Numbered from the stretch's first letter, positions 47,758-57,079 are shown. The stretch: 64,000 bases of DNA from Rhizobium sp. BT04 (GCF_030053135.1 NZ_CP125652.1:2681001-2745000); one strand, 5' to 3'. Notes: a model not told the origin generated them from the letters alone. Numbers and translations: made by a program.

Positions 47758-48714
47758 TCAACAGATGGCGTTCTGCCGATATTGCAGGCGCGCCTCGCTC
47801 GGCGAGCGGCCGAAATAAGACCGATAATGCTTGGAAAACTGCGACTGGTCGGAGAAGCCCCAATTATAGGCGATTTCCGAAATCGTCAGCTGCGAACTCT
47901 TCTTGCGTAGTTCCTCATCGCACATCAGAAGCCGCTGTTCGCGGATCCATTCGCAGATCGACCTTCCGCTGTCGGTGAACAGCCGCTGCAGATATCTCAG
48001 CGAGATCCCGCAGCGATCAGCGATGTCCTGGGGCAGCAGTTCCTGCTTGTGGAGCTGGTTGCGGATGAATTGCTCGGCCCGGAAGAGATGCGCCGACCGG
48101 ACGGAGCTGAGATTGCTGCTGAGCACGCGCTCGTCGCCCTGGATCGCCATACACAGCAAATCGACCAGATGCTGGCCGACCACTTCATGCGCGGTCCCGT
48201 CCATCTCGTTCAAGCGGCGGGCGCTCGACCGCACTGCATCGACAAAATAGGCGCCGACGCCCTTGGTGGCATCGAAGGAAAGCGCCGTAAGCCGTTCCGG
48301 CGGCCCGACACGGGCCCGGAGCGTCGAGCTCGGCACTTTCAGGACCCATACCGCATTCGGGCCCGGATGACTGAACTCGTAAGGGGCATCCCCGCGTTCG
48401 AGCACGAAGCCTCCAGGTGCGCAGGAAACCTCGCGCCCGTCCTGGGCAAAGTTGATGCTGGCAATATCCGGAATGGTGACCAGGAAGCTCTTTTCGCGTT
48501 CGGCGACGATCTGGCGCTCGTGGCGCTTATAGAGGATCGCCTCGCATTTGATCCGCGACAGCGATAAATTCCCCATCGACCAGCATTGCAGATCGCCGGT
48601 GAACCGATCCTCGTCACGATATTTGAGGTCGAGCGGGAAATAAGTATTGGAGATAACATCCTGCCAATAGCTTCCGCGAGCCAGCGAACTGGAATTGGCC
48701 GTCGAAAACAGCAT
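47758..48714 (-). CDS. AraC family regulator, AraC-binding-like sensor
   Basis: 318 residues. The N-terminal ~190 residues fit the AraC-binding-like domain found in FeaR-type regulators (SSSLARGSYWQDVISNTYFPLD near the start); the C-terminal HTH has LPQDIADRCGISLRYLQRLFTDSG and ISEIAYNWGFSDQSQFSKHYRSYFGRSPSEAR. ATG 48712-48714 (MLFSTANSS) has AGGAGG 8 nt upstream, whereas the ATG at 48777 lacks one. It sits between the two arms of the island and most probably activates both in response to the substrate. Confidence 0.88.
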   Translation of the reverse strand: MLFSTANSSSLARGSYWQDVISNTYFPLDLKYRDEDRFTGDLQCWSMGNLSLSRIKCEAILYKRHERQIVAEREKSFLVTIPDIASINFAQDGREVSCAPGGFVLERGDAPYEFSHPGPNAVWVLKVPSSTLRARVGPPERLTALSFDATKGVGAYFVDAVRSSARRLNEMDGTAHEVVGQHLVDLLCMAIQGDERVLSSNLSSVRSAHLFRAEQFIRNQLHKQELLPQDIADRCGISLRYLQRLFTDSGRSICEWIREQRLLMCDEELRKKSSQLTISEIAYNWGFSDQSQFSKHYRSYFGRSPSEARLQYRQNAIC

Positions 48715-49238
48715 TGCCTCATCCTCCTGTGCGAAGGCGGCGGCCGGCTTTGCCGGTCTCACCGATATTGTTCCCATTCTTGTTGCCCCGACGATAACAT
48801 GTATTTGCTTGGTGTCTTGTCGCTATGCGCATTAAATCTCGGCGATCTTGGCATATGGACGGCCATTTCCGCCGCCTGAACGGCGATTGGAGCCCAACTT
48901 CAGTACCGAAAATTGCAGATCGGCCGATACACCGCCTGTTGATAGGTAAATCTCACGCGCGCGTATATCTATTCATAAATCCGGACAGTATAGACGGCCA
49001 AACCGGGCCTACCGGCCCATGCGGCTGTGCGCATTCGAACCAGAGTTTGTTCGCGCAGCAATGATGTATTTCACGGGCTCTCTGCTAGGCTAGCAAGCGT
49101 TGCACATGGTGATGACGGTATCGAATTCGTCAACCGCACTTTGACGTGCGAATGCCAGGGAAGGCATTTTATACTTTCCGCACGCTTAGTGAAAATTGAT
49201 GCACATAAATATAATTCAAAATAAAATAGGTGGAACAC
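48715..49238. promoter_or_regulatory. Divergent control region of the catabolic island
   Basis: 524 bp between the AraC gene (minus) and the importer operon (plus). The 130 bp before the importer start are AT-rich (49150-49230), in contrast to the surroundings, fitting a promoter. No long palindrome or direct repeat stands out, and the small ORFs have no support. AraC half-sites are not identifiable by eye. Confidence 0.55.
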
Positions 49239-50294
49239 ATGAAACGCACAAGTATGAATAAGGTGATGTTGTCAGGTCTCCTGGCACTTTTCCACCCCAC
49301 TCTGTCCTATGCCGGGGATATCTGGCCGTTCGACGTGACGGATGTCGTCTCCGGCAAGACCGTTCCCTATCAGGGCCTCGATAAGGCGTCGAAGAAATGG
49401 CACATCTGCGTGCTGTTCCCGCATATGAAGGACAGCTATTGGGTCGGCGTCGACTACGGTATCGCCGACCAGGCGAAACAGCTCGGCATCAAGGCAACGA
49501 TCTTTCAGGCGGGCGGTTACACCGAAGCTGCCAAGCAGGTGGCGCAGTACAATGACTGCGTGGCGCTCGGCGTCGACGCCATCGTCATCGGCGCGATTTC
49601 GGAAGCTGGTCTCGCCAAGAGCATGACCGAGGGCAAGGCAAAGGGCATCGTCCAGGTCGGCGTGATCAATCCGCTGCAGGGCGACGTGGCCGACGCCAAG
49701 ATTTACGCCAATTACGATGTCGCGGCCGAAGCCGGCGCGAAATTCCTCGCCGACAAGTTCAAGGGCAATGCCGACCACGTCAAGCTGCTGCATTTCCCCG
49801 GGCCGCAGGGATCGGGCTGGGCGGAAGCCTCGACCGAGGGCGTCAAGCGCGGCATTGAAGGCTCGAAAATCGACCTTTTGGACGCCAAGTATGGCGACAC
49901 CGGCAAGAGCATCCAGTTGCAGTTGGTGGAGGATGCGCTGCAGACCTATGACGATATCAGCATCATCTACGGCACGGCGGTCACCGCCGAAGTCGCCAAG
50001 CAGGCGCTGCAGGAAGCCGGCGTCGACCGGGATATCACGGTTGCCTCCTATTATTCCAACGAGGGCATCGTCGATCTCGTGAAGAAGGGCGAAGTCAGCG
50101 CCACCGTCACGGAATCGCCGGTGATGGAAGCCCGCATCGCCGTGGACCTCGCTGTCCGCATTCTTGAAAAGAAGGAGCACTACAAGCATCTCAATCCGGC
50201 GATGAGCATTGTGACCAAGGACAATATCGATAGTATGGACCTGACCCGTTCCTTTGCGCCTGCCGATTGGAAGCCGGTCTATTCGGTCGATTGA
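49239..50294 (+). CDS. Periplasmic sugar-type binding protein, TorT-like
   Basis: 351 residues with signal MKRTSMNKVMLSGLLALFHP and cleavage after SYA (about residue 25). The mature protein is a Peripla_BP_4 fold of the TorT kind: WHICVLFPHMKDSYWVGVDYGIADQAKQLG, ALGVDAIVIGAISEAGL, YANYDVAAEAGAKFLADKF, and YYSNEGIVDLVKKGEVSATVTESP. AGGTGG lies 5 nt before ATG 49239. TorT itself is a TMAO-sensing partner, but here an ATPase and two permeases follow, so this is the binding component of an importer. Confidence 0.9.
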   Translation: MKRTSMNKVMLSGLLALFHPTLSYAGDIWPFDVTDVVSGKTVPYQGLDKASKKWHICVLFPHMKDSYWVGVDYGIADQAKQLGIKATIFQAGGYTEAAKQVAQYNDCVALGVDAIVIGAISEAGLAKSMTEGKAKGIVQVGVINPLQGDVADAKIYANYDVAAEAGAKFLADKFKGNADHVKLLHFPGPQGSGWAEASTEGVKRGIEGSKIDLLDAKYGDTGKSIQLQLVEDALQTYDDISIIYGTAVTAEVAKQALQEAGVDRDITVASYYSNEGIVDLVKKGEVSATVTESPVMEARIAVDLAVRILEKKEHYKHLNPAMSIVTKDNIDSMDLTRSFAPADWKPVYSVD

Positions 50295-51904
50295 TGGTCA
50301 TGTTGATGAAGACGGACAATAGGAGCGATACGGGCCCGGAGCGGCCCGTATCGCCCAGCCCCATCCTCTCGATGCGGGCCATCGTCAAACGGTTCGGCGC
50401 CTTTGCAGCCCTGTCGGGCGTCGATTTCGACCTTGAAGCCGGCGAAGTCCATGTCCTGTTCGGCGAAAACGGTGCCGGGAAATCGACCCTGATCCAGATC
50501 ATGGCCGGCGTCTTGCAGGCCGATGAAGGCGAGTACCAACTGCTTTCCAAGACGGTCGAGGGTGTCACGCCGGCCAGGATGCAGCATGCCGGCATTTCCG
50601 CCGTGTTTCAGGAATTCAGCCTGATCCCCGAAATGACCGTCACCGAAAATATCTTCCTCGGACGCGAATTGATGCGCTTCGGCCGGCTGGACAAGGCCGC
50701 CATGCGCAAGGCGACCGTCGCCATCCTCGCCAAGCTCGGCTTCCCGCTCGATCCGGACACCAGGATCGTTACCCTGCGGCGTGCTCATATGCAGATGGTC
50801 GAGATCGCCAAGGCGCTGCTGCACGATGCCAAGGTGATAATCTTCGACGAACCGACGGCCTCGCTCGCCGACCAGGAGGCTGCTGCGCTGTTCGACCTAA
50901 TCGGGTCCTTGCGCGACCGGGGGCTTGGGATCGTTTACATCACCCATCGCATGGCTGAAATCGATCGCCTCGCCGATAGGGTCACCGTGCTGCGTGACGG
51001 AAATAACATTTGCACCCTCGCGCGTGAGGACATAACCCATTCGACGCTTGTCAAGTCGATGACCGGGCGGAGTTTCGAGAGCTTCTACCCGAAGATCGCG
51101 CGGAACGTCTCCTCGACCGCCGTGGCGGTCAAAAATCTCACCGCCGCCAACGGCTTGGTCGACCAGGTCGATTTCGAGATCCGCCGTGGCGAAGTGCTAG
51201 GGATCGCTGGCCTCGCCGGCTGCGGCAAGTCCGAATTGATCCGGGCAATCTACGGCCTGGAAAAGATCACCGACGGCACGATCACGCTCGGCGCCCAGCC
51301 GGTGGTGAGCCCGATGCCGAACGCCATGCTCGGCCGCAAACTCTGTTATTTCCCGTCCGACCGGGCGACCGAAGGGCTCTCCATGCGCCAGAGCCTCGGC
51401 TGGAACGCAACGATCGCCGCCCTTGATGACAGCGCTTTTTCAAAACGCAACCTATGGATCCGCCATCGTTCGGAACGGGATTTCGCCCAGCGCATCATCA
51501 ACCGGCTCAATATCAAAGCCCGCAGTGTGCAGGCGCCGATCGAGAGCATGTCCGGTGGGAACAAACAGAAGGTCCTGCTGTCGCGGGGGCTTTCACGTGA
51601 GCTCGATATCTATCTGTTCGACGAGCCGACAGTTGGCGTTGACGTGCAAGCCAAGGTCGAAATCTACAACTTCATCAAGGAACTGACGGAAGCCGGCAAG
51701 GCCGTTGTGGTCTGTTCGTCCGACATGGCCGAAGTCATCCATATCTCTCACCGTCTTTTGGTGATGCGCAGCGGCAGGATCGTGGCGGAAATGGAAGGCG
51801 ACGACATCTCTGAAGAGGCGCTGCTGACATCGTTCTTTGACCATCCGGTTAACCGGCCCCATGCCATCGAAGGCGAACGCCCTGGGAAGGGAGTAATTTG
51901 GTGA
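50294..51904 (+). CDS. Sugar-type ABC importer ATPase (tandem ABC domains)
   Basis: 536 residues with two ABC domains as in RbsA/XylG. Domain 1: Walker A FGENGAGKST, Walker B VIIFDEPTASLADQE; its signature is degenerate (VTLRRAHMQM). Domain 2: degenerate Walker A LAGCGKSE, signature MSGGNKQKVLLSRGL, Walker B IYLFDEPTVGVD. This division is typical. The ATG at 50294 overlaps the binding-protein stop as TGATG. Confidence 0.9.
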   Translation: MVMLMKTDNRSDTGPERPVSPSPILSMRAIVKRFGAFAALSGVDFDLEAGEVHVLFGENGAGKSTLIQIMAGVLQADEGEYQLLSKTVEGVTPARMQHAGISAVFQEFSLIPEMTVTENIFLGRELMRFGRLDKAAMRKATVAILAKLGFPLDPDTRIVTLRRAHMQMVEIAKALLHDAKVIIFDEPTASLADQEAAALFDLIGSLRDRGLGIVYITHRMAEIDRLADRVTVLRDGNNICTLAREDITHSTLVKSMTGRSFESFYPKIARNVSSTAVAVKNLTAANGLVDQVDFEIRRGEVLGIAGLAGCGKSELIRAIYGLEKITDGTITLGAQPVVSPMPNAMLGRKLCYFPSDRATEGLSMRQSLGWNATIAALDDSAFSKRNLWIRHRSERDFAQRIINRLNIKARSVQAPIESMSGGNKQKVLLSRGLSRELDIYLFDEPTVGVDVQAKVEIYNFIKELTEAGKAVVVCSSDMAEVIHISHRLLVMRSGRIVAEMEGDDISEEALLTSFFDHPVNRPHAIEGERPGKGVIW

Positions 51905-52896
51905 ACACTCTCGCTCAAAACCGAACACTCCGGGGCAAGCTCGGCACCCCCCCTGCTCTTCCCCTTCTACTTGCGGCGACATGTCTGCTGTTTGCCATGA
52001 TCGAACCCAAATTCATTCGGTTCGAGAATATCATGAACATCCTGCGCAATACGTCCTATCTCTCTGTGATCGCGGCCGGCCAGATGCTCGTCATCGTAGT
52101 CGGCGGCTTCGACATATCTGTGGGCGCCGTCATCGCCCTGACAAGCGTCATCAGCACCTTGTCGATTGTCCATTTCCTCGACGTCCTGCCGGACTTCACC
52201 ATCACCAGCATCGTATTCGGCTGCGTTGCCGGCATGCTGATCGCCGGCCTGATCGGTCTGGCGAACGGCGTCTGCGTTGCGATCCTGCGCGCGCCTCCAT
52301 TCATCGTCACCATCGGTACGATGTCGATCGCAGTTGGCCTTGCCGAATATCTGTCGGGCGGCACGCCGCTTTACGGGCTTCCGGAAATCTTCACCGACAC
52401 GATTGGTCGCGGTCGCATTCACGGCGTACCAATTGTCCTGCTAATCGCTGCGGTCATCGTGACGATCCTCGGCTATGTGCTCACCTCGACCAGAACGGGG
52501 CGATGCTTCTATGCCGTCGGTGGCAATGAGCGTGGCGCGCATTTCTCCGGTGTAAACGTGCCGCTCCATATCATTCTCGCGTACGGACTGAGCAGTCTTC
52601 TGGCCTCGGCGACGGGGCTGCTTCTGACCGCACGTGTCGGCTCGGGCGAGGCGACGCTTGGAAGCTCGATGATGCTAGACAGTATTGCCGCCGCCATCCT
52701 GGCGGGCGTTTCTCTCAAAGGCGGCTCCGGGCGCCTGTCGATGGTGATCCTGGGCGCGTCGTTTCTATCGGTGATTGCCAATGGCATGAATCTCATTCGC
52801 GTCGACAGCCGCTATCAGGTGATCCTCGTTGGCACGATCGTCATTGCAGCGGCCGCGCTCGACAACTTCAAACGCCTGCGGAGCACAAATCTATGA
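51901..52896 (+). CDS. Ribose-type ABC permease 1
   Basis: 331 residues of the RbsC/BPD_transp_2 family with about nine membrane segments. VVGGFDISVGAVIALTSVIS is the hallmark IDLSVG-like motif, and AVGGNERGAHFSGVNV the EAA-like cytoplasmic loop. GTG 51901 overlaps the ATPase stop (GTGA) and has GGGAG about 7 nt upstream. It forms a heterodimer with the next permease (inference). Confidence 0.9.
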   Translation: MNTLAQNRTLRGKLGTPPALPLLLAATCLLFAMIEPKFIRFENIMNILRNTSYLSVIAAGQMLVIVVGGFDISVGAVIALTSVISTLSIVHFLDVLPDFTITSIVFGCVAGMLIAGLIGLANGVCVAILRAPPFIVTIGTMSIAVGLAEYLSGGTPLYGLPEIFTDTIGRGRIHGVPIVLLIAAVIVTILGYVLTSTRTGRCFYAVGGNERGAHFSGVNVPLHIILAYGLSSLLASATGLLLTARVGSGEATLGSSMMLDSIAAAILAGVSLKGGSGRLSMVILGASFLSVIANGMNLIRVDSRYQVILVGTIVIAAAALDNFKRLRSTNL

Positions 52897-53861
52897 AAGC
52901 GGTTGATTTGATCCCGTCGAGCCCGATCCGTGCCCTAGGCATGCCGATAGTGATCCTGGCACTGTTTGCGTTATTCGCGCTTCTGCAACCCGCCATGGCA
53001 TCCTTTGCCAACCTAGAGAACCTGCTCAAGCAGACATCACTTCTGTTCATGCTGGCCGCAGCCCAGCTCCTGGTGTTGATCTGCCGCGGGTTCGATCTTT
53101 CGGTCGGAGCCAATGTTTCTCTCGTCTCGGTTGTTTCCTGTATGGTCATGGTGGCGATGCCGGAGCACGCGCAGGTCTCGATCGCGACCGCGGTGCTGGT
53201 GGCGCTCGCGATTGGCTGCGCCATCGGCGCTGTGAACGGGCTTCTGATCGCCTATCTCGAAATCAATCCCTTTGTCGTCACGCTCGGGACGATGAGCATC
53301 CTCACCGGTCTGGCAACGACAATCTCAAACGGCTTCCCGGTGTTCGGCGTCCCCGAGGCGTTCACATATGTGTTCAATCAGTCCCGGCCTCTGGGGCTAC
53401 CGGCCCCGCTGGTGGCGGCGATTGCACTTGCTGCGCTCTTGCACCTGCTCCTGACCAGAACGACGTTCGGCCGGATACTCTATCTGATCGGCGATAACGC
53501 TCGAGCAGCCATGGTTGCCGGAAGGAATGTCAAGCTGCACCTGTTCCTCGCCTATTCGGGTTGCGGTGCGATCGCGGCCCTGGCTGGGCTGATGATGACT
53601 GCCGGAACGGGATCCGGCGAGCCGAACCTGGGAACGAGCCTCGTGCTCAACAGCATCGCAGCCGCTGTCGTCGGCGGGGCCTCGTTGCGCGGCGGCGTCG
53701 GTTCCGTGCAGGCCCCGATCCTTGGTGCCTTGCTTGTGACGATCGTGTCCGTAGGGATGAATCTTGCGCAGATAGACGGGTCGCTGCAATCCGTCATCAT
53801 CGGTTTCATTGTCATTGTTGCCGCCTTTACAGGAACGATTGGCGAGAAGCTGCGCCGTTAG
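52893..53861 (+). CDS. Ribose-type ABC permease 2
   Basis: 322 residues of the same permease family: ICRGFDLSVGANVSLVSVVS and LIGDNARAAMVAGRNVKLH are the two conserved parts. It overlaps permease 1 by ATGA. Two distinct permeases with one ATPase resemble AI-2 and purine-nucleoside importers (heteromeric), rather than RbsC homodimers. Confidence 0.9.
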   Translation: MKAVDLIPSSPIRALGMPIVILALFALFALLQPAMASFANLENLLKQTSLLFMLAAAQLLVLICRGFDLSVGANVSLVSVVSCMVMVAMPEHAQVSIATAVLVALAIGCAIGAVNGLLIAYLEINPFVVTLGTMSILTGLATTISNGFPVFGVPEAFTYVFNQSRPLGLPAPLVAAIALAALLHLLLTRTTFGRILYLIGDNARAAMVAGRNVKLHLFLAYSGCGAIAALAGLMMTAGTGSGEPNLGTSLVLNSIAAAVVGGASLRGGVGSVQAPILGALLVTIVSVGMNLAQIDGSLQSVIIGFIVIVAAFTGTIGEKLRR

Positions 53862-53910
53862 CTGCCTGCGACCGTGCTGCGGCGTTGCTCGACAAAAAGT
53901 GAGGCTTGCT

Positions 53911-54240
53911 ATGAGCAAAACGTCTCTCGTGCTTGATCCGCTGATGACGGCAGAAGAGTGGAAGATGAACGGCCGCGACGTCGCGATTGCGACCGTGATA
54001 GAAACCTGGGGTTCGGCGCCACGCCCGGTCGGCAGCCATCTTGCGATCGACAGAGAAGGTAATTTCGAAGGCTCGGTCTCAGGTGGCTGCGTCGAAACTG
54101 CAGTGATCGCTGAAGCAATCGACGTCATCGGCGACGGCAAGGCGAAGATGCTGGAATTCGGCGTTGCCGACGAAGCGGCCTGGCGTGCCGGTCTTTCGTG
54201 TGGCGGTCGCATCCGTGTTTATGTCGAAAGGCTCGGTTAA
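53911..54240 (+). CDS. XdhC N-terminal domain protein
   Basis: 109 residues covering only the XdhC_CoxI domain: VIETWGSAPRPVGSHLAI and GSVSGGCVETAVI with the conserved Cys. XdhC binds and sulfurates molybdopterin cofactor for insertion into molybdenum hydroxylases. The C-terminal Rossmann part is encoded by the following gene (stop/start overlap TAATG). GTGAGG lies 6 nt before the ATG. It serves the hydroxylase encoded on the minus arm. Confidence 0.88.
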   Translation: MSKTSLVLDPLMTAEEWKMNGRDVAIATVIETWGSAPRPVGSHLAIDREGNFEGSVSGGCVETAVIAEAIDVIGDGKAKMLEFGVADEAAWRAGLSCGGRIRVYVERLG

Positions 54241-54947
54241 TGGATGTCACCCATCTGGCCCGTCTCAACGCCGCCCGGCTTTCCCGGGTCGCCGTGGTGC
54301 TAGTCACCGATCTTGAGACAGGCACCCATCGCCTTGTCGCAGAGGGCGACGGGTTCGATGGTGCGATCACCGCGGCGATTGCCAGTGTGTTCCGTTCAGG
54401 CCGCTCGGGGATCGTCGAAGCGAATGGCAAGTTGTTCTTCCTGAATGTCTATCTTCCGCCTCCACGGATCGTCATTATTGGCGCCGTGCACATCAGCCAG
54501 CTGCTGGCGCAGTTTGCGGCACTTGCAGGCTTCGACGTGAGGATTATCGATCCCCGCACTGCTTTTGCCACCCCCGAGCGCTTTGCTGGTATCGATCTAA
54601 GGGTAGACTGGCCCGTGGATGCACTGAAGAAGGGTAAGCTCGATGTTCACACCGCGCTTGTCGCTGTAGCGCATGATCCAAAGATCGATGACTTCCCAAT
54701 CGCCGAAGCAATCCGCACAGGCTGTTTCTATGTCGGCGCCCTCGGCAGCACGAAGACCCATACTGCGCGCCTGGAGCGGTTGAAAGCAGAAGGCTTTGCC
54801 GGTGCCGAGCTTGCGCGGATCAACAGTCCGATCGGCCTCAACATCGGCGCTGAAAGTCCGGCAGAGATCGCCGTTGCGATATTGGCGCAGGTCATCGAGG
54901 CGCTGCGTTCGCGCGACGCGACCTCACCGAAGGGTGACAAACGATGA
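54240..54947 (+). CDS. XdhC C-terminal (Rossmann) domain protein
   Basis: 235 residues. After an N-terminal portion related to XdhC_CoxI (LNAARLSRVAVVLVTDLETGTHRLV) it contains the XdhC Rossmann domain: IVIIGAVHISQLLAQFAALAGFDVRIIDPR, ALVAVAHDPKIDD, FYVGALGSTKTHTARLERL and INSPIGLNIGAESPAEIAVAILA. The glycine motif is GAVHIS instead of GAGHV. Overlaps both neighbours (TAATG upstream, ATGA downstream). Confidence 0.9.
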   Translation: MDVTHLARLNAARLSRVAVVLVTDLETGTHRLVAEGDGFDGAITAAIASVFRSGRSGIVEANGKLFFLNVYLPPPRIVIIGAVHISQLLAQFAALAGFDVRIIDPRTAFATPERFAGIDLRVDWPVDALKKGKLDVHTALVAVAHDPKIDDFPIAEAIRTGCFYVGALGSTKTHTARLERLKAEGFAGAELARINSPIGLNIGAESPAEIAVAILAQVIEALRSRDATSPKGDKR

Positions 54948-56578
54948 AGTTCGGCGAGTTCCCCGTCGCCGAAGCCGAGGGATTGGTTCTTGCCCATTCG
55001 ATCAAGCTGCCGGATGGCACGCTTCAGAAAGGCCAAGCCGTCGCGGTAGACGATATCGTAAGGCTCGCTCGGGCGGGAATCGAGCGGATCGTCGCCGCCC
55101 GCATCGAGGATGGCGATCTCAGCGAGGATGAGGCTGCGTTACGTCTGGCACAAGCGATCAGGTCTGATCGCTTGTGCTTTTCGGAAGCCGCGACTGGGCG
55201 CGTCAATGTCTATGCCAGGGCACGCGGCCTCTTCATTGTGAACAAGGAAGTTGTCGATCGGGTGAACCGCGTTGACCCTGCCATTACCGTCGCTTGTCTT
55301 GCTGATCATTCGCTGGTCAATGCTGGCGACATGGTGGCGACGTTCAAGATCATTCCGCTCGCCGTGCCGGACTCCAAGGTGCAGGCCGCATGCGCGGCGT
55401 TGCGCAACGGAACGGCCTTCGAGATGAAGCCCTTTCTAGAGCACGCCGTCTCTCTGATCGCGACCGAGCTTCCGTCGCTGAAAACCTCGGTGATGGACAA
55501 GACGGCCGGAATACTGGGGCGGCGGCTGGCTGCTTTCGGAAACCGACTTTTCCGGGAGAAACGTGTGTCGCATGAGCGCCATGCGTTGGCCGGGGCGATT
55601 AAGGAGGTAATCGCTATCGAAGACAAGCCGCCGAAGCTCATAATCGTCTTTGGCGCTTCGGCGGTGATCGACGAAGCGGATGTCATTCCCGAGGCGATCC
55701 GTCGGGCGGGAGGCCAAGTGCTCAGCGTTGGGATGCCGGTCGATCCCGGCAATCTCATGGTGCTCGGCCGCATCGGCGAGACCTATGTCGTCGGCGCGCC
55801 GGGCTGCGCGCGCAGCCCAAGAGAGAACGGCTTCGATTGGATGCTGCACCGTATACTAGCGGGCGAAAAGCCCGATAGCGCCGATGTGACCGGCCTGGGT
55901 GTCGGAGGGCTGTTGTCGGAAATTGAGACCCGGCCGCGGCCGCGTGACGGGCGCGAGCGGCGCTATGCAGAGGCATGCGTCGCCATTGTGCTTCTTGCGG
56001 CCGGAAAGGCGAGCCGGATGGGTGAAAGCGGCGCGCACAAGCTGCTGGCGCAATTTGGGGGATTGCCGTTGGTCCGGCGCTCTGCCATGACGGCCCTCGA
56101 GTCAGATGCGGCATCTGTTGCGGTCGTCACGGGACATCGCAGAGCAGAGATAGAGGCCGCGCTCTCGGGGCTTGCCATTACGGCTGTGGAAAATCCTGAC
56201 TACGGATCCGGCATGGCAAGTTCGCTGATTGCCGGTTTCTCCGCCAAGGACGCGCGCGATGCTGATGGCGTTCTGGTCATGCTGGCCGATATGCCTTTCG
56301 TCTCAGCTGCTGATCTCAATGCTTTGATTGCCGCCTTTCGCGAGTGCGAGGGTCGCGCCATCGTTCGCGCGGTGTCTCGTGGCAAGCGCGGCAATCCTGT
56401 CATCCTGCCGCATTCGTTGCGCGCAGCCATCTTCCGGCTTGAGGGCGACGTCGGCGCACGGCATATCACCGAGACATCCGGTCTGCCAATCATCGACGTC
56501 GATATCGGCGACGCGGCACATCTGGACGTCGACACACCCGAAGCGGTGACCGCTGCAGGCGGATTGTTGAGGGACTAG
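54944..56578 (+). CDS. MoeA-like molybdopterin-binding / MocA cytidylyltransferase fusion
   Basis: 544 residues. The N-terminal two thirds (1-345) hold a molybdopterin-binding MoeA/CinA-like region (LIIVFGASAVIDEADVIPEAIRRAGG, VVGAPGCARSP). The C-terminal part (about 345-544) is a MobA-like NTP transferase: IVLLAAGKASRMG, KLL, MLADMPFVSAADL and GNPVILP. Such fusions are annotated as molybdenum cofactor cytidylyltransferase, giving the MCD cofactor used by three-subunit hydroxylases. Last gene of the plus arm; its stop codon lies inside a repeat. Confidence 0.88.
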   Translation: MKFGEFPVAEAEGLVLAHSIKLPDGTLQKGQAVAVDDIVRLARAGIERIVAARIEDGDLSEDEAALRLAQAIRSDRLCFSEAATGRVNVYARARGLFIVNKEVVDRVNRVDPAITVACLADHSLVNAGDMVATFKIIPLAVPDSKVQAACAALRNGTAFEMKPFLEHAVSLIATELPSLKTSVMDKTAGILGRRLAAFGNRLFREKRVSHERHALAGAIKEVIAIEDKPPKLIIVFGASAVIDEADVIPEAIRRAGGQVLSVGMPVDPGNLMVLGRIGETYVVGAPGCARSPRENGFDWMLHRILAGEKPDSADVTGLGVGGLLSEIETRPRPRDGRERRYAEACVAIVLLAAGKASRMGESGAHKLLAQFGGLPLVRRSAMTALESDAASVAVVTGHRRAEIEAALSGLAITAVENPDYGSGMASSLIAGFSAKDARDADGVLVMLADMPFVSAADLNALIAAFRECEGRAIVRAVSRGKRGNPVILPHSLRAAIFRLEGDVGARHITETSGLPIIDVDIGDAAHLDVDTPEAVTAAGGLLRD

Positions 56579-56680
56579 AGCAATTCCAGCAAAAGTGTGC
56601 AGCGGTTTTGCGTCCGGAATTGCGTTAAAACAAAGAGATAGAGCATTTTCGTGATTCGAAGAAAAACGAAAATGCTCTAG
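56576..56680. repeat. Palindromic intergenic repeat, left copy flanking IS110 remnant
   Basis: Two stems: GCAATTCC (56580-56587) with GGAATTGC (56616-56623), enclosing the CAGCGGTTTTGCG core; and a perfect 14-bp TAGAGCATTTTCGT (56639-56652) with ACGAAAATGCTCTA (56666-56679). The element begins within the stop codon TAG of the MocA fusion gene. It lies in inverted orientation to the copy at 57080-57184. RIME-like. Confidence 0.8.
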
Positions 56681-56857
56681 ACTCAAAACGACTGCCATCG
56701 TGGCATGCTGCCCAGGGTCTCGACCAACCGGAACCGTGACACCGAGGACGGCGGCTCTTTGGGGCCGGAACAAGATGGGGTCGCCACCCACTTCAGACGG
56801 CATCGCGATGTGCCAGAATAGTGGGTGAAAGCCCACGAGCGGAAAGGACGGGAACCG

Positions 56858-57039
56858 TGACGAAAGATACGATGATAGGGGTAGATCGGTGGATCTCGCA
56901 AAAACTGTTTTCCAGATTCATGGTGCGTCGATGGCGGGGCATGAGAAGTTTCGCGTCAGCAATCCGCCAGTTCATGGCAGCACTACCTCCTGCTGTCGTG
57001 ATTATGGAGGCTTGCGGCAGCACGCACTATTCCACCGAC
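56858..57039 (+). mobile_element. IS110-family transposase remnant, frameshifted
   Basis: Reads VTKDTMIGVD, then after an 8-bp partial duplication continues in another frame DLAKTVFQIHGASMAGHEKF, then returns to give AIRQFMAALPPAVVIMEACGSTHY. Spliced, this is the IS110 N terminus with the first catalytic Asp (GVDLAKTVFQ) and Glu (MEACG). The remaining domains, including the Ser-containing region, are missing. Two inverted repeat copies flank it. Confidence 0.75.
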
Positions 57040-57079
57040 GGGATGGCCCCGTGTCGCGATCGGGACTACTCTTGAATAC

